Assembly (NCBI GenBank): GCA_014155875.1
Contig: JACEFZ010022429.1
Coordinates: 1 to 64,000, forward strand
Direction: 5' to 3'
Origin: Cepaea nemoralis
Taxonomy: Eukaryota; Mollusca; Gastropoda; Stylommatophora; Helicidae
Length of the DNA stretch: 64,000 nucleotides
In this document: in pieces, positions 39,056 to 64,000 of the stretch
How the letters are laid out: each line of letters begins with the position of its first letter
How positions within the stretch are numbered: position 1 is the first letter of the stretch
The notes under the pieces: generated by a model
The model's database searches: none
Told to the model about the DNA's origin: nothing
The model's input: only the letters and a program-made list of their open reading frames with translations
Program-made: the position numbers and the translations under genes

Positions 39056-40915
39056 TGAGTTAAGCTAAGAACCGACATGACTGCATTTAGGACATTCCTA
39101 TACGTGCACCATCCCATTGTTCAACAGCCAGCGAAGAGTCATACTACTAATCGTTCCCACCGCTATTATAGGTTCTCCTTGTCTTCCCTCTCAGTTCTGA
39201 GATGCTTCCAGAACCCCTGCCGAAACCACGCAATATCATTCTTTCCACATAAGGGGTCTCAGTCTGTTCCCCCGCCTTCTCCACCTGGTACCACAGGCGC
39301 ACGACCACCTCTCCCTTGTCCATAGGCAATCTACCACCTGAGGTGCATTCCCTGCCAGCCTATCAGCCTTTCATTCCCCCGCACTCCCTCTTGGCCAGGG
39401 CTAAAAGTCCATACAATTCTCACAATCTGTGACCTCTGAAGCGCAGATAGCCATTTCACATGAAACATTCCTTTCTCCACCTTACTAAGCATACTCCTTG
39501 AGTCCGTGATGAAGAAAATGTGTTGCAGTGCTCTCCTCTAACCAACGGAATGCCACTGTGACTGCTTCCACCTCCATTCTCATGCTGGAGGTTGTAGCCT
39601 CATATGCCAGAATCTCCTTTTTTAAAAACATCATCCATTAGCCTTAGCAATGAAACCCCAACCACTCCGTCTGTTTCTCACCACTGACCCATCAGTATGG
39701 ATCACTGTGTCACCTTGATGTGTATTACTCTGGATCAGTTGTTGCACCTCAAACTCTGTGCCAGTCCGTCCTGTCTGCTGGTACTTCGACCCTCTTTTTC
39801 ACGATTGATGGTCTCTAGATCACACACCTGACGCATAGATATTTCTTCCTGTGCCATCCGGGACCTGCCTCGTCTTATTCTATCACCCTTGATCATATCC
39901 ATGGTTTTATGCAGGGGTGATCTCTATCTGCAGCAACTCTCGGGTACCATTTTGCTTAATGGACCCTAAGCCTATCCGCCATTGTTGGCAGCGCCAGGAT
40001 ATGCCTCATGTATATAATTAGTGTGTCCTTTGTGCACCCTGGGATCATCCACATGGCGCATTCTGTATGCGCTCCAACATTTCAAACTGGATCTTTGACA
40101 CTGTCAGCAGCCCCAAACCATACTCAATGACATAAATTATTAACTGCTGAAAGAGCCTGTGAAGCATCCTCTACTTTACCCCGGTTGCTGTCATTGCCCT
40201 CAATGCATTAAGTCCCTTACCAGCCTTCACCAGTAAATTCTGATCCTTAAAAGACTTAGACTTGTGAAAAGGTGATTCCCTAGTACTTCAATTTACTAGC
40301 TCTACTAAGAGGACATCCATTCAATATAATATATGGGACATCTGCCTTTACATTCCGATTATCCAGGAAGTACAACACAATCGATACCTTGTCTGGGTTT
40401 ATATCGGCCTCTCCCTCCCTGAACCACACCGCCACTCCGTCTGTAAGTCTTCAGCCAAACATTCCCTATCTCTGCCCTGTTTGTGCATCAGCAAACCATC
40501 TGCAAATGTCAATATTCTACCAATTCCTGGTGTCTCAATAGCTGCAACTTTGCTGGTGTATACATTAAAGAGCATTGGGGACACGGAAAATCCATGTGGC
40601 AGACGAGGTGTAATTGTACAGGGGTCAGAAGTCCATGAACCCATGCGCAGTGCAATTTTACGCTCATAAAGGACTGCCGCAATCCATTTGACAATCCAAG
40701 AGCATACCTCCATGCTCATGTCCAAGAGGGCGTTTATCAACAGATCATACCTGACCCAGTTATAAGCATCCTCCAGGTCAAGTGCCACCGCCACTGTCTC
40801 CTGTTTATCCTGAAAGCCCTCATAGATATCAAATGCAAATGTTGCCGCATTGGCCCAGGTGTCCTTCCCAGGTCAGTAACTCCCAAGTCCTTTCGGAAGC
40901 TGGTTACGACTTTCC
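39056..40915 (-). pseudogene. LINE-V: RT and RNase H part, decayed
   Basis: Minus strand 40794-40399 reads ALDLEDAYNWVRYDLL, LPHGFSVSPMLFNVYT and LTFADGLLM, where the usual FADD is FADG, so a catalytic aspartate is lost. Lower down, EVEAVTVAFRWLEEST and ADRLAGNA mark RNase H, full of stops. The 3' end near 39060 (GACATGACTGCATTTAGGAC on plus) matches the copy at 5912-6510. Confidence 0.85.
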
Positions 40916-42453
40916 AAGTGGTGCTGTAGCCTGCATGCTACTTGACGTGTTTTTCTATTATAGTGTCGTCCCTGGAGTGAGGGGAATCAACACCCACTTA
41001 TTTTTAACCCCATATCATTATTCTGGAGAATCCACCAGATTCCGTCCACCACACTCCTTCAGTCTATGGATACCTCTTTCTCTCTCCTTCCTCACTGGAT
41101 CATGCCCCCTCTCACACTTCCCCAAAACAACATACTCAACTCAACAACTCTAGCTTCTAAAAATTAATAACAAATAATTTAATGAAGCAAGGTGTATGTA
41201 TGTGAGAAGTGTATGTGTAGAATGTGTGTCGTATACTCTAGTGTATCTGTAGAATCAGACCGAACAGCTCAGGAGCAACATCCGATCATCATGGTAAGGA
41301 CTACACAACATCATCCGAGTCAGCACAAAAGACCTCACCAAATGATGTGTCCCTCCTGCCAGATGTAGACTATCTCCGGTAGCCTGTGATAATCACGATA
41401 CTAGGACATCAATCACAGATATAGTCCGATACTGCTCCTAACTTGATCATAAACACTGTCCCTAAATGTTCTTAGAGTTTGAGACTTCACAATTCCTGAA
41501 TAGTGAAAACGCAGAACACCGTCCCTTGAAATTAACATTATTCCTTTCTAAGAGATGTCCTAAAGTTCTCACTCTCTCTCTCAAGTATTGTACATAGTCT
41601 CACAGGAATCTACTAATTTCCTTGACACTTCCTATTGTTATTTTTCCATATGATGTGGGGGAAAAAACACTCACTAATGTTCAGGTCTCGTGTGGCGTGT
41701 AACACAAACATTATTGTTCTGAGAAGTCATCCTGTTGGATGCTTATAGGTATCGGCTCACCAGAGCCATGTCCTTCAGACTTTTTCTATCATAGGCCCAG
41801 TGCAAAGGCTGATGCATAAACCTTCCTGCACTACTTTCTCCAGGATTTGAATTTGCCATGTTTCAGTGGTTTTCATCCTAACCTGAGGGAACCTGTAAAA
41901 GAGAGAACAACACACCCGGTGAGAGCAACTTGTCCCTGACCCCTATTAGATGAGTGTAGGCCGATGGCCTCACTCAGATACATGACAGTGGGCCAACTCT
42001 GTCATGGGCAGAGGAGCTCATCACCTCGGTCTGAGGTAGGGTAAGACAAGGACACAGCAAAATGTAAAGTGTAGAACCCCAGTAGACCCCACTGGAAGAT
42101 CCCACCATTGGACATTCTCCCTATCCCCCAACCATCCTCAATCTCTCTAAACATCATCCCATTTCACTATTCCCAACCAGCTGAGCTACTTGACTTCTCA
42201 CACTAGTTAATTTTAACAATGTGATTGCCTACTGTCGCCGATACTCCTTGACTACCTAACCACAGCGCAGCAACACTATGATAGAGTTCTAAACTCTATA
42301 TATCACTACGCTATTCCATATTATTTACAGCTAGATGCTATCCCTTAAATACCTTATGCAATCCTAACTCAATCCTGAATCGAATTCACAATTTGCCATA
42401 AAAGACACATGTTAATTGATACAGAACACATGCGATTCTATTCAACACTAGAA
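40916..42453. other. Unidentified 1.5-kb segment within LINE-V
   Basis: It separates RT palm sequence from the RT N-terminal/linker sequence. No protein motif or clear terminal repeats found; probably an insertion or rearrangement. Confidence 0.45.
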
Positions 42454-43657
42454 CTGAGCCAGCCAACACTTCTGTCTAGATAAATTCCATTCTTCACACT
42501 GGCGGCAAAAGAATTTATGTTTTCTGCAGTCGGGGATTGTCCTAGTGACGTCATTCTCCTGTCAACAACAGGTGTTCTCAGGGGCAGACAATCCGTCCCT
42601 AACTTCACAGGAATTTTCGTTTCCCCTTTCTACAACTAAAGCAGTGATCCTTACCTGGCTTGGAAGTGGGACTAGGTACCTGTGCAATCAGTTCTGGGGT
42701 ATTTCTGCCTTTTTCATGTTTAGGTTGAAACAAAGAGCCATCTCCTCCAAGTTCCTATCATTCATGTTCTTCATATGGGTGTACCTAACCCCATCCGGAC
42801 CTTGTGATGTGTCTTTTGGCTCTCTTCAGCACACGTCTAATCTCCTCTACCTGTATCATGTCTTCATAGTCATATTTCCCAGGGCCTGTGACAAGGCTTC
42901 TCTGACCATATCCTTAATAGCCCTGTCTTTCTGATCAGTCTTTTTTTTTTTTTTTTTTTTGTAGAAATCGTGAAAGAAAAGCCTCCCTTCTGTCCTTGTC
43001 AGTAGTCATAGGTCGGCTGTTAACCTCATAAACGGTACCATGTGTACCAGTCATCGCCCGTCACTTCATCTGCCCGTGCAGCCTCCAGAATTTACCCAAT
43101 GTCACATCCCCACCGACTTCATTGATAAACTGTTCCCACTTCATCTTTTCTGCCTCTGCTGCTTGGAATTTAAAATCCTGCCCCTTACCTTTTTTTATTC
43201 CTTTCAGCCTCCCCCAATTCTGTTTCAACTGAATTGATTGCTCTCCGCAACCTCTATCAATTCCTTATGGTCGCCCTATTTTCCCTCCATGATTGCTCCA
43301 CAGTGGTGGTTGTGTGAAGATTCTTCTTGTTATTTTAGACCGTCCCTGTGATCTAAGGTGCCCCATGAGCGAAGAGTGGTCGCAATCATAATTAAATGCA
43401 CTGTGGGATCTTATGGTCTTGGATGTGTGGACTTAGGTATCAATACAGAACAAGGGAGGTGGTCGCATCCATGGTCCCAAAGGACGTTCCATTTTATGCC
43501 TAATGTCGCCTCTTGGGATACAAGTGCCAGGTAAATGGCCGTGTCAGGGTCCCCCTGTCTCATTTCTAACCTAAATGGTCTTCCGTCATCTATAGAGACC
43601 ATATCCGTCTCAAGCAAGGCTTCAGCGAGAGCAGTACCCTGTCTGTTCTCGCTCGGC
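42454..43657 (-). repeat. LINE-V tandem duplication, copy 1
   Basis: 1204 bp from CTGAGCCAGCCAACAC to GTCTGTTCTCGCTCGGC. The minus strand holds the endonuclease end (ALLETDMVSIDDGRPFR, WDHGCDHLP), linker and RT start (SQGPDGVRYTHMKN). Nearly identical to copy 2. Confidence 0.93.
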
Positions 43658-44867
43658 CTGAGCCAGCCAACACTTCTGTCTAGATAAATTCCATTCTTCA
43701 CACTGGCGGCAAAAGAATTTATGTTTTCTGCAGTCGGGGATTGTCCTAGTGACGTCATTCTCCTGTCAACAACAGGTGTTCTCAAAGGCAGACAATCCGT
43801 CCCTAACTTCACAGGAATTTTCGTTTCCCCTTTCTACAACTAAAGCAGTGATCCTTACCTGGCTTGGAAGTGGGACTAGGTACCTGTGCAATCAGTTCTG
43901 GGGTATTTCTGCCTTTTTCATGTTTAGGTTGAAACAAAGAGCCATCTCCTCCAAGTTCCTATCATTCATGTTCTTCATATGGGTGTACCTAACCCCATCC
44001 GGACCTTGTGATGTGTCTTTGGCTCTCTTCAGCACACGTCTAATCTCCTCTACCTGTATCATATCATGTCTTCATAGTCATATTTCCCAGGGCCTGTGAC
44101 AAGGCTTCTCTGACCATATCCTTAATAGCCCTGTCTTTCTGATCAGTCTTTTTTTTTTTTTTTTTTTTTGTAGAAATCGTGAAAGAAAAGCCTCCCTTCT
44201 GTCCTTGTCAGTAGTCATAGGTCGGCTGTTAACCTCATAAACGGTACCATGTGTACCAGTCATCGCCCGTCACTTCATCTGCCCGTGCAGCCTCCAGAAT
44301 TTACCCAATGTCACATCCCCACCGACTTCATTGATAAACTGTTTCCACTTCATCTTTTCTGCCTCTGCTGATTGAAGTTTGAAATCCTGCCCCCTTACCT
44401 TTTTTATTCCTTTCAGCCTCCCCCAATTCTGTTTCAACTGAATTGATTGCTCTCCGCAACCTCTATCAATTCCTTATGGTCGCCCTATTTTCCCTCCATG
44501 ATTGCTCCACAGTGGTGGTTGTGTGAAGATTCTTCTTGTTATTTTAGACCGTCCCTGTGATCTAAGGTGCCCCATGAGCGAAGAGTGGTCGCAATCATAA
44601 TTAAATGCACTGTGGGATCTTATGGTCTTGGATGTGTGGACTTAGGTATCAATACAGAACAAGGGAGGTGGTCGCATCCATGGTCCCAAAGGACGTTCCA
44701 TTTTATGCCTAATGTCGCCTCTTGGGATACAAGTGCCAGGTAAATGGCCGTGTCAGGGTCCCCCTGTCTCATTTCTAACCTAAATGGTCTTCCGTCATCT
44801 ATAGAGACCATATCCGTCTCAAGCAAGGCTTCAGCGAGAGCAGTACCCTGTCTGTTTCTCGCTCGGC
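43658..44867 (-). repeat. LINE-V tandem duplication, copy 2
   Basis: 1210 bp, direct repeat of copy 1, joined through a shared CTGAGCC/CTG junction. About ten small differences seen (poly-T length, TCATATCATG expansion, a few substitutions). Confidence 0.93.
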
Positions 44868-45360
<493 letters not shown>

Positions 45361-46389
45361 GAGATCAAACTGCCTGCCATAAGATATCTGTGATCGTTTA
45401 TCGCGGTGAGAATAAGCTCTGAAATATCGTAATCATATGCCACATATTTTGATATGGTACTGATTGTATGTCCTTACAGGAAGTTGCAATAAACTCGACA
45501 ATATATTGGTTGTTTTCAATTTACTTGGAAATTTTAGTTCAGTAGTTTGTCATTGCTTTCTGCACATCAGACGCCTCATACAAGCGAAATCAACGCAAAG
45601 CCCTCGACTGATTTCGACCCCTACACACTGTATGACGGGTAATTATAAAACTGCTCGTCTCACTATTGCCTAAGCCACAGCGCCAGTTATTATATGGTAT
45701 ATGATACATTAATTCACAGAGACTGAGCTGCATTAAAAGAAGCATGGGGCAGAAGTAGAGATCAGGTTGGTGGATCGGTTGAATGGCTGGTCGGTTGGTT
45801 TGTCAGTCGATCGGTTGGTTCTTTGGTAGGTCTGTAGGTTTATTGGTTGGTAGCTCGGTTGTTTGGTCAGTTGGCGGATTTGTTACTCGGTTGGTTGTTC
45901 GGTTGATTAGTTGAGAATCGCCTCGAAGACTGAGTTTTAACTCTTAAGTCCCATGCCTGGAAGTGACTCTCGTCTTTCAAAGTGCCATTATTGTAGAGAG
46001 TTTCCATCTGAACCGCTACTGAAATATCATTTTAACAAGTAAAGTATCTTGTATACCGCATTGGGCATAGAATGAATCACCATAAACACGAGAAGTAGAT
46101 TGTGAGCGTTACTTAAACACGATTACAAGAAACAAATTGGACACAAAATGAAACACACTATATGACATTATTAAGGGTACTTATCTGAATCTGTATCCTA
46201 GCTTGAAGCGTCTGACGCGAGTAAGACGACTATCAGTGGATTGTATGAACCTGATGTATGGCCAACGGGTCAAAGATCAATACCGTCAGAAGCTCAGGTA
46301 TTAGCTAAGACACTCGGTGGGAGAATACGCGGGAAGGGGTGGGGTGGAGAGGCTCCAATGTGAGCGGAAGGTAAAAATTAGGATTAGCG
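45361..46389. other. No gene recognised; degenerate GGTT array inside
   Basis: 45760-45915 is a degenerate array of GGTT/CGGT tetranucleotides. 45530-45690 may be a diverged reverse SINE-1. Otherwise nothing recognised. Confidence 0.5.
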
Positions 46390-46592
46390 AAGATGTCACG
46401 GACGCAGTTTGCAATTAGCAATTTCTTGTTCCGTGCTCGAAACACAGCTGCGGAAGATGTCATTGCGTTGGTCCTCACAGAGGAGTGACGGTCGCTCGGA
46501 AAACGATTGCAAACCATCGAACGCAAACCTGCCAAGAAATCCCAAACAGCAAAAATCATGCTTGGGCTGACTGCGACGTCCTTCAAAGAACA
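46390..46592 (+). repeat. SINE-1 copy, diverged
   Basis: B-box-like GTGCTCGAAACAC, GGTCGCTCGGAAAACGATTG, CAAACCATCGAACGCAAACC, CTGACTGCGACGTCC and the end ACATGCAACT. Confidence 0.75.
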
Positions 46593-46644
46593 TGCAACTA
46601 TCTTTCTAGTGGACGATACAACTAGGGGGTGGGTTTGGCATTGG

Positions 46645-46868
46645 ATATATGGTGCTAGACCAGTTTTCGTACTGACCAATTTGGCACTCGGTGGTTGATG
46701 TGGCCAGTATCAGGCCTTTGCTACTCACGATATTTCCTGCTACCCAGTTTAGATTGGGTCGACCTGGCAGCCCAGGGCAATATTAAAAACCCACCACGAT
46801 TCCGATTCGAACCCAGGACCACTGAGCCGGCATGCGGGCGTCTAACTTGTACGTTACCACAGCTCCCA
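46645..46868 (-). repeat. SINE-3 copy
   Basis: Head on the right (minus strand GAGCTGTGGTAACGTACAAG, B box GGTTCGAATCGG), body with CTGGGTAGCAGGAAATATC. Its first bases run into the tandem array at 46848. Confidence 0.78.
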
Positions 46869-47305
46869 TTGAAATATTATATTCATAGTAAATGTGTTGC
46901 AGAGATCGCATTCCCCTCTCTGTTACGTTACCACAGCTCACATTGAAATATTGTATTCATAGTAAATGTGTTACAGATATTATCTTCCCCTCTCCAAACT
47001 AGTACGTTATCACAGCTCCCATTGAAATATTATATTCAAAGTAAATGTGTTGCAGAGATCGCATTCCCCTCTCTATTACGTTGTCACAGCTCCCATTGAA
47101 ATATTGTATTCACGGTAAATGTGTTACAGATATTATCTTCCCCTCTCCAAACCATTACGTTACCACAGTGCCATGAAATATTATAGTCATAGTAAATGTG
47201 TTGCAGAGATCGCCTTCCCCTCTCCAACTCATTACGTTACCACAGAGCCCATTGAAATATTATATTAACAGTACATGAGTTGCAGAGATCTGCTTACCCT
47301 CTCCA
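46848..47305. repeat. Minisatellite of about 75-80 bp, 6 units
   Basis: Each unit starts CGTTACCACAGCTCCCATTG and contains GAAATATTATATTCATAGTA. Two alternating types (TTGCAGAGATCGCATTCCCC and TTACAGATATTATCTTCCCC) make a dimeric higher-order pattern. The first bases of the unit equal the 5' end of the adjacent SINE-3. Confidence 0.9.
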
Positions 47306-47689
47306 AAGTTAAAAATTATAGGAATGCGCAAGACTGGTGATAGAACTTTACATTTGTGGAGAGACGTGGTGATGCTTAAAACGCTAGTCAGATTGGGAAC
47401 TCTCTGGATAGATCGCATCTCCATGAGGAACAACAAGGCATGGTCGGTCTTGTCACGTAGAGAATACACGAGACAACAGAAACAGAAAGCAAGATGTACG
47501 CCTAACAATAGCGGCTCTTTGAAGATACACGTGTATTTTGACACACGGACACTGTCTCGTGCTCACTCTGATCTCTGTGTTTCTTGTGATTGCTTCTGTC
47601 TGTGTGGATCTATATCTGTTAATTCCATGCTCATATTAATTCTTGCTTCTATTAGTACCGATCTATATCCATCCATCCATCATGTGCCA
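47306..47689. other. No gene recognised
   Basis: Unassigned intergenic sequence; no motif. Confidence 0.45.
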
Positions 47690-47965
47690 TGCCGATAAGT
47701 GTGGGCGGTCATGTTCTGCCATCTCACTCGATCACCAGAGTCGTGGATCAGCTCCGTGTTTCTGTCATCGACCATGCCACAAGGCCAAGCCATCCAGGTA
47801 CTTGCTTCTAGGTCTTCCCCTTGGTCTGTTCCCCTCGATCTTGCCAGTTGTCACCAAATTCTCCAAACCATTTCTTCTCATAACATGCCCAAAAAATGTT
47901 GACTGTCTACGTCTAATTTCTCTAATCAATTTACGATCTTCATTTGTTTCTTGAAGGACTTGTTC
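47690..47965 (-). pseudogene. LINE-Q 3' fragment
   Basis: Reverse copy of the LINE-Q end (plus GCCGATAAGTGTGGGCGGTC; CATTTCTTCTCATAACATGC), aligned with 14990-15260. Confidence 0.83.
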
Positions 47966-48208
47966 TATATCTGTTAATTCTATTTTCGTGTTATTTCTTG
48001 TTTCTATCAGTGCCGATCTTTATCTATTAATTCTATTCCTGTGTTATTTCTTGCTTCTAAACATATGGGGCTAGCATCACATGTCCAAGGAGTGAAACGA
48101 AGGCCCTTTGCTTTTTTCTTACTGAGCATACACACATGACTCCTCACTGGGTCAAACGGGACCCGTTGCTGTACTCACTAAATTAGAACATCGGTGTAAG
48201 TCAGAGGT

Positions 48209-48515
48209 CAGCATGGTTAATGGATAAAAAACGCTCGTTCTTACATTGTATGTGTGCTCATGCCGAGTGAGCGAGTTTGACTCCTACACCGGTCAGCTGG
48301 ACTAAAATGTCGGCTCATCGTCCTTGACTTGGGGACGTAAATTACAAGTACCTCAGAAGTCAGAGTAGTTTCGCCCGATGACGATGGGCGTTGGTATCAG
48401 GGAAAGCTAATCCACATGTAAAATCAATCTAGTGCATTTCCCAATAGTGGCAACTATTAGAGGTAATGTCACGTGTATGGGCTACGCTTGAGTTCAAGCA
48501 AGCGAACGCATTAAA
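48209..48515 (+). repeat. SINE-2 copy
   Basis: Head AGCATGGTTAATGGATAAAA, then TCGTCCTTGACTTGGGGACG, AATTACAAGTACCTCAGAAG, GCTAATCCACATGTAAAAT and ATGGGCTACGCTTGAGTTC. Followed by an A run. Confidence 0.82.
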
Positions 48516-48569
48516 AAAAAAAGACCGACTCTACATCCTTTTTAAGGCCCAACAGGATGCACACACATG

Positions 48570-48785
48570 AACTGAACAACAATGAATGAACGTAGAAAGT
48601 TCATGGGTAAACAGCCTAATCGAAAATATATAAATTCGCAATAAACATAAGAAATGGACACATACAAATGGACAAGTAGTCACACATACTTAGCAAAATA
48701 TGCTGGTTTCCACACCACAGGAATGCATGAACTCATAAAAGAATAATAAAACAAATACTGATCTATGTTGTATAACAACTGTATT
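48570..48785 (-). other. Conserved block 3' of gene B
   Basis: Counterpart of 7435-7640. It lies about 0.75-0.95 kb beyond the stop and is the lower edge of recognisable homology between the two duplicated segments. Non-coding. Confidence 0.6.
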
Positions 48786-49472
48786 TACTCGGTTAGCACA
48801 TCGTTTGTAAGTGCACAATGGGAAATCATCATCAAGTGGAGTATTCAGTGCAGTACTTGTCTATAACTTTTCGAAATATCTTTTAATCATAAGCCAGATT
48901 TCCTGCCTCTGTTGCTGTCATGACGGAATAGTATTAGGAGTTTTCATCTATCTACTTTATGGTATTCCTTTTCTGCACCTCTCCGGCACACTTTCCTCGA
49001 TATTTAATTTTTATCAACTTTCATATATTTTTACATGTTCAAAATATGAAATCTTCCTCATTTTTATTTGTCTTAATAAACAATATTCTTCAAAACTGAG
49101 TTCTTATAGGATAGATAAGTTTGTTCATTTTTTAGTCCAATAAACTTTTAATATTTTTCTGTAACATTTATATTCATAGGCAGATATGTGCTTTTATCTA
49201 AATTTGTTCAGTTTCAAGTTTCGCACCCAAGTGTTGCCAAAAGAAATATCCACGTTTCTGATATACTGACTCTTGGTGTCCTTTTTGTTCCATTTCGCAA
49301 AGGTTTTAATTGGCCTACATCTTCGTTGAACAATGATTGTTCTTCTTTTAATTTCTGCCAAAAAAAATAGAGTGCATAAATATTATATTCTGTAGGCTTG
49401 TTTATTCCACTTATGTTATTTTTTTTTTTTTACTAGTTATTGCAATGAGCGACATAATTTATTTGTGCTCCG

Positions 49473-49478
49473 TTTATT
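49473..49478 (-). terminator. Candidate polyadenylation signal, gene B
   Basis: AATAAA on the minus strand, about 39 bp after the stop, in a GGAATAAACGGA context shared with gene A. Gene A has about 45 bp more between stop and signal. Confidence 0.45.
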
Positions 49479-49516
49479 CCGGGTTTCAGTTTCCATTCTC
49501 CGGATGTTTGAGATTA

Positions 49517-62134
<12,618 letters not shown>

Positions 62135-62399
62135 CTGCAATGAAAGTTGAATTATTTTTAGTTTGGGTGGGCTCTATATTTATTTATTTTCGTCTATTCT
62201 TCTACCGCGAGCTTAAAATTAATGTTAGTAAACACTCAAATATTTAAATAACGTTCGGGATGAATACATGGACTAACGCAAGCATCTATACAGTACTTAT
62301 GTACTGCTTACAGTTTACGAACGGACATCAAATCACTGTGGACATTCCCATGCATGCTCCGCTTTTCTCTTCAAAAACCACCGGAGAATTCCCATGTTG

Positions 62400-63110
62400 T
62401 ATATTCTAGTAGCAATTTGATTAAACTCCCTTTTGAGTTAATTCTTTCCAGGTATGGATACTCCGTCCGTTCAGCTGGAGTCACCATCCTATCCAAGAGA
62501 GCCTTCAGCACAACACCTTAATCATAAAGTAGCTCTCCGTCCATTGGGGCGGCAGCAGCTCATATATCAGCCATTCGTTACCCCGTAAACGTGCATGTCG
62601 TGGGCAGAAAATCCATGACATACTAGAAATCTCCGTCCTGTCGAGCGACGCTTGCCACTCCGTCCGAAACATGACAGTTTCCACTTTCCGAAGGATTCTC
62701 AGCGTCCCCTTCAAACACATGCCTGGCTGTGCCCTCCAATACGCATCAGAAAGCTGATATCACAGCCTCAACATCCATTCTCAAGTTAGATGTTGCTGTA
62801 GTATATACCACATTCCTTGTTTGTTTTTTTTACAACACAGTCGCCGTGCGTGCGTTTGTTTGTTTTTGTTTTTTTTTAAATAAAACCCCACCAATTTTCT
62901 GTTAACTTCTTACGACAGACCCACCAGTGTATGTAATTAGATCATCAGCGTATGAATTGTCTTCTGTCATGTGTTGAACGGATGCGTCTTTTAACATCCG
63001 TATTCCCCACTCCCAGTAACCTTGGCCAAATGTAACTATAACTCTATACAATCTCCATTGTTAGAGGACACTATGGCCAACTCACGCTATACCTCCCGCC
63101 CATTCCACAC
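62400..63110 (-). pseudogene. LINE-V RNase H/RT C-terminal fragment
   Basis: Minus strand WIFCPRHARLRGNEW (RNase H histidine motif; the usual Gly-His is Arg-His), ILRKVETVMFRTEWQASL. Decayed. Confidence 0.72.
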
Positions 63111-63187
63111 ACCTAACTGATTGTGTCTTCAGCTAGCGCCATCATAAACATGCCTCTCTTTAACCTGTGTCCAATGGTATTATCATA

Positions 63188-63215
63188 AGCAGAGATCGGC
63201 AATCTTTTTATAAAG
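63188..63215 (+). other. hAT-like terminal sequence (candidate)
   Basis: CAGAGATCGGCAATCTTTTT resembles the CAGNGGTCNNCAACCTTT ends of many hAT transposons. No partner end found in the remaining 800 bp. Confidence 0.3.
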
Positions 63216-63744
63216 CTGTGCCGAAGTAACACTGCAAGGTGACTCAGTGTGCAAACCTAAGTTCACCATATTTCTATACATAACAATCATTGTCTTATAT
63301 TAACATGTTTTCAATACAATAAATAGTATATTCTTAGAAGGCTATTCATTATCTTTATACAAATAGAAACAAACACAAATATTATATTTTGCAAGATTTA
63401 AAATTGCTTTACGTATATTTTGAATAACGAAGACACAAACAATAGATTGCATAATTTTTTGCCTGACATTGAACAGCTTCCTTTGTCGTGGCGAGTCTAT
63501 GTCTGACTTCTAATGAACAGTTCCCACTATTGTCGATTGCGAAGTCAAGATATTCAAAGCTTGTGAACTTCTCTATTTTTCAGTGCTGATTATGATTATT
63601 GACAGACACATAGTTTTGTCACTGGACATATTTGTCCCTGTTATGTTCAGAAAAAAGACCGAGAGTTTTTACTCTATCTCTCGACAGACCGGATCAACTT
63701 TAGTAATCCTGTTTAGCACTATTTGAGAAGAGGACCGTCGCATG

Positions 63745-63816
<72 letters not shown>

Positions 63817-64000
63817 AGTTGTATACCTTACTCTTCGTTCCTCTTTCAAAGGAGAAGGGCGGTGCAGGGAGGACACACTTAGTCATGCATATCAAAAGTC
63901 AGAATGTCGGACTTCGGTGTGCATTTCTATAAAGGTTGTTTCTTCTATCCGACGATAACGATTGCCGTAACTGGAGCCTGCTTTGCGTATGTGACGTTTT
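63216..64000. other. No gene recognised; (TC)n at 63751-63812
   Basis: AT-rich unassigned sequence followed by about 31 TC units and unassigned DNA to the window end. Confidence 0.55.

Overview
The window looks like intron-rich, repeat-dense DNA from an invertebrate animal. Coding exons are short and flanked by GT/AG splice sites. Most of the sequence is decayed retrotransposons, tRNA-headed SINEs, minisatellites and very long microsatellites. The LINE types suggest a lophotrochozoan, perhaps a mollusc, but this is an impression and the species cannot be fixed from the sequence.

The only host genes I can support are two tandem paralogues on the minus strand, here called gene A (8338-24483) and gene B (49517-62134). 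Each has four coding exons of exactly the same length (85, 243, 147 and 251 bp), all introns are phase 1, and each encodes 241 residues: signal peptide, one CUB-like domain with four cysteines, one six-cysteine LDL-receptor class A domain, one transmembrane helix and a very short basic tail. Overall identity by hand alignment is about 66% (158/241): about 58% in the CUB part and about 82% in the LDLa/TM exon. Homology also covers introns, at least 140 bp 5' of the start codons and a block about 0.7-0.9 kb 3' of the stops, so the whole gene was duplicated. Introns date the event: one SINE family (SINE-3) sits at corresponding places in introns 1 and 2 of both genes, whereas SINE-1 and SINE-2 insertions are private to one copy.

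Layout: 1-1.42 kb, 22-bp minisatellite. 1.4-7.4 kb, LINE and SINE remnants. 7.4-24.6 kb, gene A; its introns hold a Ty3/gypsy 3' half with polypurine tract and LTR, LINEs, SINEs, a MITE and a long tetranucleotide array. 24.6-48.5 kb, intergenic: nested LINEs, a mariner remnant, a 24-bp minisatellite open in all three forward frames, a 120-bp poly-G run and an I-type LINE with a 1.2-kb internal tandem duplication. 48.5-62.3 kb, gene B; its introns hold LINE-Q, LINE-V and LINE-X copies. 62.3-64 kb, LINE-V remnant, a possible hAT end and a TC microsatellite.

Names such as LINE-Q, LINE-V, SINE-1 and repeat D are provisional labels used only here to connect copies inside this window. No transposable element copy seen is intact. 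Coordinates of repeat edges are approximate to about 5-30 bp; coordinates of the eight gene exons were derived base by base.
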